The translations under genes were made by a program, and so were the position numbers. DNA of 12,077 nt, taken from the NCBI GenBank assembly GCA_049966915.1, contig JBMFTS010000020.1:1-12077 (forward strand), given 5' to 3'. Below the pieces are notes generated by a model. It did not search any database, had not been told where the DNA came from, and was given only the letters and a program-made list of their open reading frames with translations. This document shows, piece after piece, positions 1 through 5,610 of the stretch. Every line of letters starts with the position of its first letter. The first letter of the stretch is position 1. Source of the DNA: JAGDXZ01 sp049966915 (GTDB lineage: Archaea > Micrarchaeota > Micrarchaeia > Micrarchaeales > CABMGC01).

Positions 1-41
1 GGGCGCTGAGGTCACTGACTGATGAATCAAATGCCCACTAA
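1..41 (+). CDS. Possible C-terminal tail of an upstream gene (partial)
   Basis: In the third forward frame the window opens in coding sequence that ends at a TAA (39-41), giving only ALRSLTDESNAH. The other two forward frames stop at bases 9 and 22, and the reverse strand has no convincing ORF here. If a plus-strand gene enters from upstream, this frame gives the longest tail. The fragment is far too short to identify and could equally be intergenic. Confidence 0.25.
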   Translation, partial: ALRSLTDESNAH

Positions 42-62
42 TTTCTGCGGTTCGCTTTTCAT

Positions 63-79
63 CACACCTAAATGGTGTG
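63..79. other. Small perfect hairpin in the leader region
   Basis: CACACC (63-68) and GGTGTG (74-79) form a perfect 6-bp inverted repeat around a TAAAT loop. It lies upstream of the first complete gene and downstream of the possible upstream tail. No T-run follows it, so it is not a clear terminator. It could be a 3' end structure of the upstream transcript or an operator. No known RNA family was recognised in 1-147. Confidence 0.3.
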
Positions 80-117
80 GGGTTTCCCGCTCACTTTGTT
101 AAAAGTATAAGCCAAAG

Positions 118-126
118 AATATAAAC
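118..126 (+). promoter_or_regulatory. TATA-like element for the 275-aa gene
   Basis: The AT-rich string AATATAAAC is centred about 26 bp before the ATG at 148, which is the archaeal TATA-to-start distance, so a leaderless transcript is plausible. A second candidate (AAAGTATAAG, near 101-110) would give a leader of roughly 10-15 nt. No good Shine-Dalgarno stands before the ATG, which agrees with leaderless translation. Confidence 0.45.
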
Positions 127-147
127 CACTAACAAGACAGAGTAATT

Positions 148-975
148 ATGCAAACGCAAGAGTGGCAAACGCAAGAGCGGCTTTTTAATATTACGAAGGA
201 CAGCATGTTTGAGCAGTTGTTGCGTGACAAAGAACCTGATGCAAAAGCCATAAACGAGCTGCTGCGTACGCTTGGCAAGTGCAAAGTAGTAGTCGATAAT
301 GGCAAAATACGCGCGGGAGTAACTTTTTCGCGAGGGCAGCAAGTGTCGTTTATGTTCGAAGATCTAATATATGAAAGATCAAATGAAGGCTTCAACTCTA
401 AGGCGCTCGAATTAATTGCCGAGGCGGCTGAGGAGGCCACGACGTCAGTGTCGGTCCTGGGCGGGTTGACTAATATTCTCGAGATAATATCTGAAATTAA
501 CAAGAGGAACAAGCGCATAAAGCACGTCGCAGTGGATGTTAACGGCGCCCAGATACTTTATGATTTTTCACAGATTGCAAGATACAACGAAACAGGCGAA
601 TTCAGTGTTCTAAAATGCTCAAACCACGACATCGTACTAGAGCAAAAGCCCATATTTCCGCTGGAGCTCGAGGTGCATAACCTGGGTTTGGCTAAGTTTT
701 TAGATACAGGAATAAAAAGCCGGCAGAAACTGTTTGTTTACGCCTCAAATGTCTTTCCCGTAGTTTTCGAGGAAAACAACGTCAAAAAGAAAATCGGCGG
801 CTTTTTAGCAAGTCCCGAATCCGGGAGCCAGATATTATCTGCTTTCTACAACAATAGCAAAATAGAAACAGGAAGCAAGATGGTAGTTTCGGAACCAAGT
901 GCGCGCGCTTCCATAGTCATTCTTGTAAAAACGGGATCCGGAATCAAAATATCAAATGCATATGTGCGCGAATAA
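148..975 (+). CDS. Unrecognised 275-aa protein
   Basis: I do not recognise this gene. The protein is soluble-looking, with no signal peptide or membrane segment, and is a mix of charged helices (about residues 30-45 and 85-125) and beta-rich stretches (about 45-75, 130-160 and 190-275), which suggests an alpha/beta fold. No catalytic motif is evident. Cysteines are few (near residues 45 and 157), so a metal site is unlikely. The N-terminus carries a tandem 5-residue duplication (QTQEW/QTQER). ATG 148 is chosen because of the TATA-like element 26 bp upstream. ATG 205 (residue 20) is an alternative that would omit the duplication. Base composition looks more AT-rich than in the nuo genes downstream. 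A 102-bp gap with a T-run separates it from nuoA, so it is probably its own transcription unit and need not be linked to complex I. Confidence 0.8.
   Translation: MQTQEWQTQERLFNITKDSMFEQLLRDKEPDAKAINELLRTLGKCKVVVDNGKIRAGVTFSRGQQVSFMFEDLIYERSNEGFNSKALELIAEAAEEATTSVSVLGGLTNILEIISEINKRNKRIKHVAVDVNGAQILYDFSQIARYNETGEFSVLKCSNHDIVLEQKPIFPLELEVHNLGLAKFLDTGIKSRQKLFVYASNVFPVVFEENNVKKKIGGFLASPESGSQILSAFYNNSKIETGSKMVVSEPSARASIVILVKTGSGIKISNAYVRE
151..180 (+). repeat. 15-bp tandem duplication at the gene's 5' end
   Basis: Two adjacent 15-bp units, 151-165 and 166-180, differ at one base (CAAACGCAAGAGTGG against CAAACGCAAGAGCGG). In frame they encode QTQEW and QTQER. The near identity suggests a recent slippage event that kept the frame. 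Confidence 0.85.
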
Positions 976-992
976 TGCTAGGCAGTCAGCTG

Positions 993-998
993 TTTTTT
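993..998 (+). terminator. T6 run, possible archaeal terminator
   Basis: Six T residues lie 18 bp after the stop of the 275-aa gene and before the nuo operon. Oligo-T tracts without a required hairpin can end archaeal transcripts. The tract is short, and the palindrome ACGCGCGT follows it rather than precedes it, so support is modest. Confidence 0.35.
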
Positions 999-1047
999 AC
1001 GCGCGTGCCCGCATTCCGACAGCCATTTGGCTAATGTTTCTGTTTCC

Positions 1048-1057
1048 TATTTTAACA
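1048..1057 (+). promoter_or_regulatory. Candidate TATA element of the nuo operon
   Basis: The sequence CTATTTTAAC is centred about 26 bp before the ATG of nuoA at 1078, the spacing for a leaderless archaeal transcript. A second AT-rich string, TTGTATATAG (1064-1073), is too close to that ATG to drive it. The purine-rich BRE expected upstream is not obvious. The rest of the 976-1077 gap holds only the T-run. Confidence 0.3.
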
Positions 1058-1077
1058 TTTGTGTTGTATATAGAAGC

Positions 1078-1434
1078 ATGTACGCATACGTGGCGATAGC
1101 GGTTTTTGCGGTAGTGGCTCTCGCCGTTCCTGCTGCAATGCTCATGTTTTCGTGGCTTATACGGCCCAAGCCTGGCGTAAGCGAAGCCCAAGCCAGAAAT
1201 TTCGAGAGCGGGGAGGAATCGATAAGCAGCAGGGCAAGCACAATGCATGAGTACATGCATTACTTTTCCATGTTCCTGATGGTGGAATTCGTAAGCGTAA
1301 TGCTACTTCTCTGGGGCATATCCGCCAGTTCGGTTGGCAGGCAAGCCAGCCTGTTTATCCTGGCGCTTCCCGCTCTTGCGCTTTTCTTCGGCTGGATTTT
1401 GCTTGCAGTGTCGCAGCACAGGGTAAGAACATGA
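1078..1434 (+). CDS. nuoA: Complex I subunit NuoA (NADH-quinone oxidoreductase, membrane arm)
   Basis: NuoA is a three-helix membrane subunit next to NuoH, NuoJ and NuoK that helps couple quinone reduction to ion pumping. The 118-aa protein has hydrophobic segments at about 2-28, 61-82 and 88-112. The conserved FESG loop motif follows TM1 at residues 42-45. The usual FDVE motif at the start of TM2 reads LMVE: its glutamate is kept (E70), its aspartate is a methionine (M68), and the loop is about three residues shorter. ATG 1078 is preferred. A TTG at 1027 would add 17 residues (ANVSVSYFNICVVYRS follows the start) not seen in normal NuoA proteins and would remove the promoter space. The stop overlaps the nuoB start (ATGA). 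The family call rests on FESG, size, topology and being first in the operon. Confidence 0.88.
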   Translation: MYAYVAIAVFAVVALAVPAAMLMFSWLIRPKPGVSEAQARNFESGEESISSRASTMHEYMHYFSMFLMVEFVSVMLLLWGISASSVGRQASLFILALPALALFFGWILLAVSQHRVRT

Positions 1435-1979
1435 CCGAATTCGAGAACGCCGAACAGGAAATGAGCAGGCTCGTCGGCGAGTCGCTCAAGAAGTACGGCC
1501 TTAAGCAAAACATGCTTTTCGCAAAACTTTCCGACATCACCAGAGCGGCTTCGAAAGGCATGATAAAGTGGTCCAGAAAGAACAGCGTATGGCCGTCGCT
1601 GTTCGGGCTTGCATGCTGCGCGATGGAGCTCATGGATTTCGGCTCTGCGCGAATAGACGCTGAACGCGGCAGTTACTTGCTTTTTCGCGCCACGCCAAGG
1701 CAGAGCGATGTCATGATTGTCGCAGGATGGGTTACTAAATCGATAATACCTGAAATAAAGCGCATGTACGAGCAAATGCTCGTGCCCAGGTACGTAGTCG
1801 CTTACGGTGAGTGCGCCGTATCCGGCGGCCCGTGGTTTGAAAGCTACAACATAATAAAGGGCATAGACCAGGTTCTGCCCGTTGACGTTTATGTCGCGGG
1901 TTGCCCGCCAAAGCCAGAGAACCTGTTTGCCGCGCTCATGAAGCTTCAAAAAAAGATAGGCGGTGAAATTGAAGATTGA
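1431..1979 (+). CDS. nuoB: Complex I subunit NuoB, carries cluster N2
   Basis: NuoB holds the terminal [4Fe-4S] cluster N2, which passes electrons to quinone at the interface with NuoD. The protein has 182 residues. All four N2 ligands are visible: the tandem C62-C63 in LACCAMEL, C128 in YGECAVSGG and C158 in VAGCPPKPE. The motifs RATPRQSDVMIVAG (86-99) and PVDVYVAGCPP are typical of the family. There is no membrane segment. The first 45 residues form a basic helical region likely to dock on the membrane arm. The ATG overlaps the nuoA stop by four bases, so the two are probably translationally coupled. The gene end overlaps the proposed nuoC start by 17 bases. Confidence 0.97.
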   Translation: MTEFENAEQEMSRLVGESLKKYGLKQNMLFAKLSDITRAASKGMIKWSRKNSVWPSLFGLACCAMELMDFGSARIDAERGSYLLFRATPRQSDVMIVAGWVTKSIIPEIKRMYEQMLVPRYVVAYGECAVSGGPWFESYNIIKGIDQVLPVDVYVAGCPPKPENLFAALMKLQKKIGGEIED

Positions 1980-2349
1980 AAAAGACAAGCTTATTGAAAC
2001 GCTGGAGAAGCTGAAATCCAGCGGGTACAAATATTTGCTCAAGATAACCGCAGTAGACAACATTAGCGCTCTTACCGTGCTCTACTTTCTGAGAGACTTG
2101 CAAGCCAACAAGGACGAGACTGTGGAGCTTGACCTGGATCCGGGCAGCGCCGCCGTGCCTAGCATAGTGCACATATTTCCCGCTGCAGACTGGTACGAGC
2201 GCGAGCTTTACGAGATGTTTGGCATAGAAATAACAGGCAGAAATGTCGGCAGGTTGCTGCTTGAGAAGTGGAACGGCAAGGATGCTCCTCTTAGAAAATC
2301 TTTCGAATGGGGCAAGCCATATGAAAAGGCGGAAGGCGGTGCTAAATGA
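1963..2349 (+). CDS. nuoC: Complex I subunit NuoC (30-kDa subunit), short form
   Basis: NuoC is a cofactor-free subunit of the connecting arm that packs against NuoD and helps form the quinone-reducing module. The family signature ADWYERELYEMFGI (75-88) is clear and is followed by the RLLL..W.G..APLRK stretch (97-112). At 128 residues it is shorter than the usual 160-200, mainly because the N-terminal half is reduced. The start is uncertain. GTG 1963 gives the longest product, TTG 1969 is also in frame, and a GGTGA element at 1962-1966 fits neither well. It overlaps nuoB by 17 bases and nuoD by four (ATGA). It is a separate gene, not the NuoCD fusion of E. coli. Confidence 0.93.
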   Translation: MKLKIEKDKLIETLEKLKSSGYKYLLKITAVDNISALTVLYFLRDLQANKDETVELDLDPGSAAVPSIVHIFPAADWYERELYEMFGIEITGRNVGRLLLEKWNGKDAPLRKSFEWGKPYEKAEGGAK

Positions 2350-3437
2350 CGACACGCATAAACATAGGCCCGATACATCCAAGCACGCACGGAGTTCTCC
2401 GCCTAGTCGTAGAGCTTGATGGCGACACAATAGTCAACGTGGAGCCTCACATCGGGTTTATGCATAGGGGCGTCGAGAAGCTTGTCGAGAACAGGACATA
2501 CATGCAAAACATAGGCTACATAGAGAAACTCGACTATGTGGCGCCAATGGCGTATGATGATGCATACGTTTCTGCAGTGGAGCAAGCCATGGGAGTGGAG
2601 GTCAAAGAGAGGGCAAAGTACATTCGCACGTTGCTGCTTGAGCTGCAAAGGATAGCAAGCCATCTGCTATGGCTTGGCACAATGCTTAACGACCTTGGCC
2701 AATTCTTCACTATGTTCATGTGGGCATTTCGCGACAGGGACAAAATACTCAAGCTGCTTCAAGAACAGGCCGGTGCCAGGATGTTCTATGTAAATATGAG
2801 GCCCGGAGGTCTTCTGCGCGATCTGCCTCCGGGTTTCGATGAGCACGCGCTCGAAGTGCTTGACTACATGGAAAAGCGGGTCAAGGAATACGAGCACTTT
2901 ATCGAGAGCAACGAAATATTTATGGAAAGGACAAAAGGCGTTGGTGTGCTCGGTCCAGAAGAAGCCGTTGCGCTCGGAGTAACAGGGCCTGTGCTCAGAG
3001 CTTCTGGCATAAATTACGACGTAAGGAGCAACGCCCCGTATTATGCCTACAGCGAACTCGGTTTCAGGCCGCAGGTGCTTGCAGGCTGCGACACTTACGC
3101 AAGGTACAAAGTTCGCATTCTCGAAATGAAAGAAAGCATAAGGTTGGCGCGTTTGGCATTGAAGAAAATGCCGGAAGGCGACGCGCTTGGCATGCCGATA
3201 AAGCTCATACTGCCCGGAGCAAAGAACAGGATAGTAAAAATAAGCAGGGAAGTCCCCAGGGGCGAGCTTTTCCTGTACATGGTTGCCGACGCGCAAAGGC
3301 CGTACAGGCTTTCGATACGCTCGCCTTCGTTCGTAAACCTGGCTGCGTTCAGCAGGCTTGCAAAAGGCGCGCACCTTGCTGATTTGTTTGCCATACTTGG
3401 CAGCCTTGATTTGGTGATGCCCGATGTCGATCGCTAG
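2346..3437 (+). CDS. nuoD: Complex I subunit NuoD (49-kDa subunit), quinone site
   Basis: NuoD forms the quinone-binding pocket with NuoB and derives from the large subunit of [NiFe] hydrogenases. The 363-aa protein starts with GPIHPSTHGVLRL (8-20). H15 and Y64 (KLDYVAPM) match the quinone-headgroup residues H38 and Y87 of Thermus Nqo4, with the same spacing of 49. PHIGFMHRGVEK (34-45) and the C-terminal VMPDVDR are typical. The CxxC pairs that hold the Ni-Fe centre of hydrogenases are absent, so this is a quinone reductase rather than an Ech or Mbh hydrogenase. It is shorter than bacterial NuoD (about 400), with little N-terminal extension and a reduced segment before the C-terminal domain. 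GGCGGT at 2335-2340 is a fair ribosome binding site. The gene overlaps nuoH by 14 bases. Confidence 0.97.
   Translation: MTTRINIGPIHPSTHGVLRLVVELDGDTIVNVEPHIGFMHRGVEKLVENRTYMQNIGYIEKLDYVAPMAYDDAYVSAVEQAMGVEVKERAKYIRTLLLELQRIASHLLWLGTMLNDLGQFFTMFMWAFRDRDKILKLLQEQAGARMFYVNMRPGGLLRDLPPGFDEHALEVLDYMEKRVKEYEHFIESNEIFMERTKGVGVLGPEEAVALGVTGPVLRASGINYDVRSNAPYYAYSELGFRPQVLAGCDTYARYKVRILEMKESIRLARLALKKMPEGDALGMPIKLILPGAKNRIVKISREVPRGELFLYMVADAQRPYRLSIRSPSFVNLAAFSRLAKGAHLADLFAILGSLDLVMPDVDR
3413..3418 (+). promoter_or_regulatory. Shine-Dalgarno site of nuoH
   Basis: GGTGAT lies inside the end of nuoD, five bases before ATG 3424. It matches the core complementary to the archaeal 16S 3' end and supports this overlapping start for nuoH. 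Confidence 0.6.
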
Positions 3438-4431
3438 CCTGCTTGGGCTTTCGTGGCTCGTCTCAATGCTGAATTCCGGCAGCATAGCGGTGCAAGCTCT
3501 CGGCGTTCTCATTTACGCAATAGCAATAGGCATACTGATAGTAGTTTTCGATTATTTCCTGGGCTGGCTCGAGCGAAAGATAATTGCCAAAGTGCAGGCA
3601 AGGCACGGGCCCACGACGGTAGGCAAATACGGCCTATTGCAGAACCTTGCCGATTTTACAAAGCTGCTCGCAAAGGCGAGCTACATGCCCAAGAGTGCAG
3701 ACAGGCTGCTCTTCAGCACGGCGCTGCCGCTCATGCTGTCTCTTGCAATATTTCTTGTGTTCCTCATGCCGCTAGTTCCAAGCACGGGCATAGGCAGCTT
3801 TGCCAACGGCTTGCTTGTTGTTTTCGCGCTTTTCGCTTTCATGCCCCTTATCGTTTTCATTAACGGAGTGGCAAGCGGCAACAAGTTCGGAGAGATAAGC
3901 GCACAGCGATCCGTCATAATGCTGCTCAGCTACGAGGTGCCCATGCTGATGGTCATAGCCAGCGTGGGGCTTATCTCTGGCACTTACAACATGTTCGGCA
4001 TAGTTGCAAAGCAAGCGCACATATGGTATGTGCTGCTCATGCCGATAGGCTTCTTCGTGCTTTTCGTTTCAATGCTTGCGGAAACCGAGCGCTCTCCTTT
4101 CGACCTGCGCGAAGCCGATTCTGAGCTCATAGCAGGCTGGCTTACAGACGTGAGTGCGCCATACTACACGCTCGCCCTCTTCCTCGACTACACAAAGGTG
4201 CTTCTCGGCAGCGTGCTCATAGCGATATTGTTCTTCGGAGGCTGGTACGGTCCGGTGCTTCCGCCTTTCGCCTGGCTTCTGGTAAAGGCCATAGTAATAG
4301 CAGTGTTTGTGATGCTTATACGCGCAACAGCAGTTCGCATGAGGCTTGACAGGCTCCTGAAGCTGGGCTGGTTCTTGTTGCTTCCTCTTGCGCTGATTAA
4401 TTTAATTGTTACATACATAGTGTTTGTATAG
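3424..4431 (+). CDS. nuoH: Complex I subunit NuoH, quinone chamber and membrane anchor
   Basis: NuoH anchors the peripheral arm and lines the lower quinone chamber and the E-channel. It has 335 residues with about eight hydrophobic helices. Family motifs seen: WLERKIIAKVQARHGP (48-63), YGLLQNLADFTKLL (69-82), the SYEVP loop (169-173), ETERSPFDLREADSELIAG (220-238) and LKLGWFLLLPLALIN (312-326). In the loop after ELIAG the usual TEYSG reads TDVSA and the following AEY reads LDY, so two glutamates are conservatively aspartate. The ATG overlaps the end of nuoD and has a good Shine-Dalgarno. Eight bases separate it from nuoI. Confidence 0.97.
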   Translation: MSIASLLGLSWLVSMLNSGSIAVQALGVLIYAIAIGILIVVFDYFLGWLERKIIAKVQARHGPTTVGKYGLLQNLADFTKLLAKASYMPKSADRLLFSTALPLMLSLAIFLVFLMPLVPSTGIGSFANGLLVVFALFAFMPLIVFINGVASGNKFGEISAQRSVIMLLSYEVPMLMVIASVGLISGTYNMFGIVAKQAHIWYVLLMPIGFFVLFVSMLAETERSPFDLREADSELIAGWLTDVSAPYYTLALFLDYTKVLLGSVLIAILFFGGWYGPVLPPFAWLLVKAIVIAVFVMLIRATAVRMRLDRLLKLGWFLLLPLALINLIVTYIVFV

Positions 4432-4439
4432 GTGCGTAT

Positions 4440-4805
4440 ATGCTCATAAGCTCGATTGCAAAAACCGCGAAAAGCCTCAAGGAAAAGAGGTTTACGCTGG
4501 ATTTTCCCGGCGAGCGGGAGCAGCTGAGCGACCGCGAAAGGTACATGCTGCGGCTTGATAGGCCCACATGCATAAGCTGCGGCGCGTGCGAGCGCATATG
4601 CCCGAACAAGACCATAACCATGGTAGACACGCCTACTGCCAAAGGCATAAAGAAAATGCCGCAAGTAGATATAGAGCGCTGCCTGTTCTGCGGGCTTTGC
4701 GAGGAAGTATGCCCTACCAAGTGCCTTACGCTTACCAAAGGATACGACTTCGAGGCTTATGACAAAAGAAAGTTTGTCAAGAGGCCGGAGGATCTGGAAG
4801 GCTGA
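4440..4805 (+). CDS. nuoI: Complex I subunit NuoI, 2x[4Fe-4S] ferredoxin-like
   Basis: NuoI carries clusters N6a and N6b and feeds electrons to N2 in NuoB. The 121-aa protein has two classic CxxCxxCxxxCP motifs: C44, C47, C50, C54 and C81, C84, C87, C91. An extra cysteine, C95, follows the second. An amphipathic N-terminal helix (1-20) probably lies on the membrane surface. AGGTG at 4430-4434 is a plausible ribosome binding site five bases before the ATG. Because NuoE/F/G are missing, NuoI is the likely entry point for electrons, perhaps directly from reduced ferredoxin. That donor is inferred, not seen. Confidence 0.97.
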   Translation: MLISSIAKTAKSLKEKRFTLDFPGEREQLSDRERYMLRLDRPTCISCGACERICPNKTITMVDTPTAKGIKKMPQVDIERCLFCGLCEEVCPTKCLTLTKGYDFEAYDKRKFVKRPEDLEG

Positions 4806-4809
4806 TGAA

Positions 4810-5301
4810 ATGTTGTATGTGTTGCTTCTGGTGATTGCCGCGCTTGTTTTTGCAGCTTCGGCAGGCGTGTTTTTTACAAAGAGCCTGCTAAGGGCTGTGG
4901 TTCTATTCGCTTTGGTTGCCACTGGCAGCGCCATACTGTTTGCCTTGGCCGGCCAATCGCTCGCCGGCGTTCTCCAGCTTGTGGTCTTTGTAGGCGGCAT
5001 TTCCACCTATTTCGTGCTATCGTTCAGCTCGGATGAAAAGCGCACCCAAGAATTCGGAGTAGGAGGAGCAGCCGCAAGAATAATCGCCATAGCAATAATA
5101 GGCGCCGCAGTTGCCGGGGCGCTGTTGCTGGCGGAACCTGGTGCGCAGGCTCCTGCAATCCAAAACAGCTTCGCCACCTATGCTTCTGCAGCGTTGTCGT
5201 CTTATTATCCTGTGCTCTATCTTATCGTGCTGCTGCTTTTTGCAGTAGCGCTTGGCAGCGTGCTCGTCATGCGGGCTCTAAGGCCGAGGTCGGAAGCATG
5301 A
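4810..5301 (+). CDS. nuoJ: Complex I subunit NuoJ (membrane arm)
   Basis: NuoJ is a small membrane subunit whose TM3 sits in the central hydrophilic axis and is thought to change shape during coupling. The 163-aa product has about five hydrophobic segments: 1-20, 26-45, 49-68, 84-105 and 133-155. The stretch LAGVLQLVVFVGGISTYFVL matches the conserved NuoJ TM3 (usually ..qiiVYvGAimVLF..), although the tyrosine and alanine there are F and G. ATG 4810 is chosen, four bases after the nuoI stop and with GGAAGG at 4796-4801. The in-frame ATG 4759 would add a charged 17-residue leader overlapping nuoI. The gene ends in an ATGA overlap with nuoK. Confidence 0.88.
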   Translation: MLYVLLLVIAALVFAASAGVFFTKSLLRAVVLFALVATGSAILFALAGQSLAGVLQLVVFVGGISTYFVLSFSSDEKRTQEFGVGGAAARIIAIAIIGAAVAGALLLAEPGAQAPAIQNSFATYASAALSSYYPVLYLIVLLLFAVALGSVLVMRALRPRSEA

Positions 5302-5609
5302 TAGGCGTTCAATTTGTGCTTGTGCTTGCTGCTTCGCTCATGGCGTCTGGGGCAATAGCGGGCATAATATTCAGCAGGCACTTCGTGCTGCTTATGCTGG
5401 CAGTGGAAACTCTGCTTGTTGCAAGCACAATCCTGCTTATTTCATTTTTCTCAGCTTCAACGAGGCCTGACAGCGCCGGCATTATGCTGCTGTTTTCAAT
5501 CTGGGCCATTGCTGCAGCTGAGGCAATGCTCGCCATAACGTTTTACCTTGCGATGAGGTCTAGAGGATTCGGTTTCGATACGTCAAAGCTTGACGAGATG
5601 AAGTGGTAA
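5298..5609 (+). CDS. nuoK: Complex I subunit NuoK (membrane arm, MrpC-like)
   Basis: NuoK has three membrane helices and, with NuoJ and NuoA, forms the ion channel nearest the quinone site. The 103-aa protein keeps the two buried glutamates that mark the family: E37 (LMLAVETLLVAS) and E75 (AIAAAEAMLAI), matching E36 and E72 of E. coli. GAGGT at 5286-5290 is a good ribosome binding site, and the ATG overlaps the nuoJ stop. Only one base separates its stop from the GTG of nuoL. Confidence 0.96.
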   Translation: MIGVQFVLVLAASLMASGAIAGIIFSRHFVLLMLAVETLLVASTILLISFFSASTRPDSAGIMLLFSIWAIAAAEAMLAITFYLAMRSRGFGFDTSKLDEMKW

Positions 5610-5610
5610 A

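Noticed and set aside
1..62. Possible C/D box sRNA: TGATGA at 20-25 with CTGA at 6-9, 15-18 and 19-22
   Set aside because: No CTGA follows the putative box C at a suitable distance, and the other CTGA copies overlap or crowd it. The reverse strand has a GTGATGA but no box D.
1027..1077. TTG-started N-terminal extension of NuoA
   Set aside because: It would add 17 residues not typical of NuoA. ATG 1078 gives a normal-sized protein starting at TM1.
1260..3512. Long minus-strand open frames under nuoB to nuoD
   Set aside because: They are shadows of well-conserved plus-strand genes and have no recognisable domains.
4759..4809. Upstream ATG for NuoJ within nuoI
   Set aside because: It would add a charged leader before TM1. 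ATG 4810, just after the nuoI stop and behind GGAAGG, gives the usual NuoJ form.
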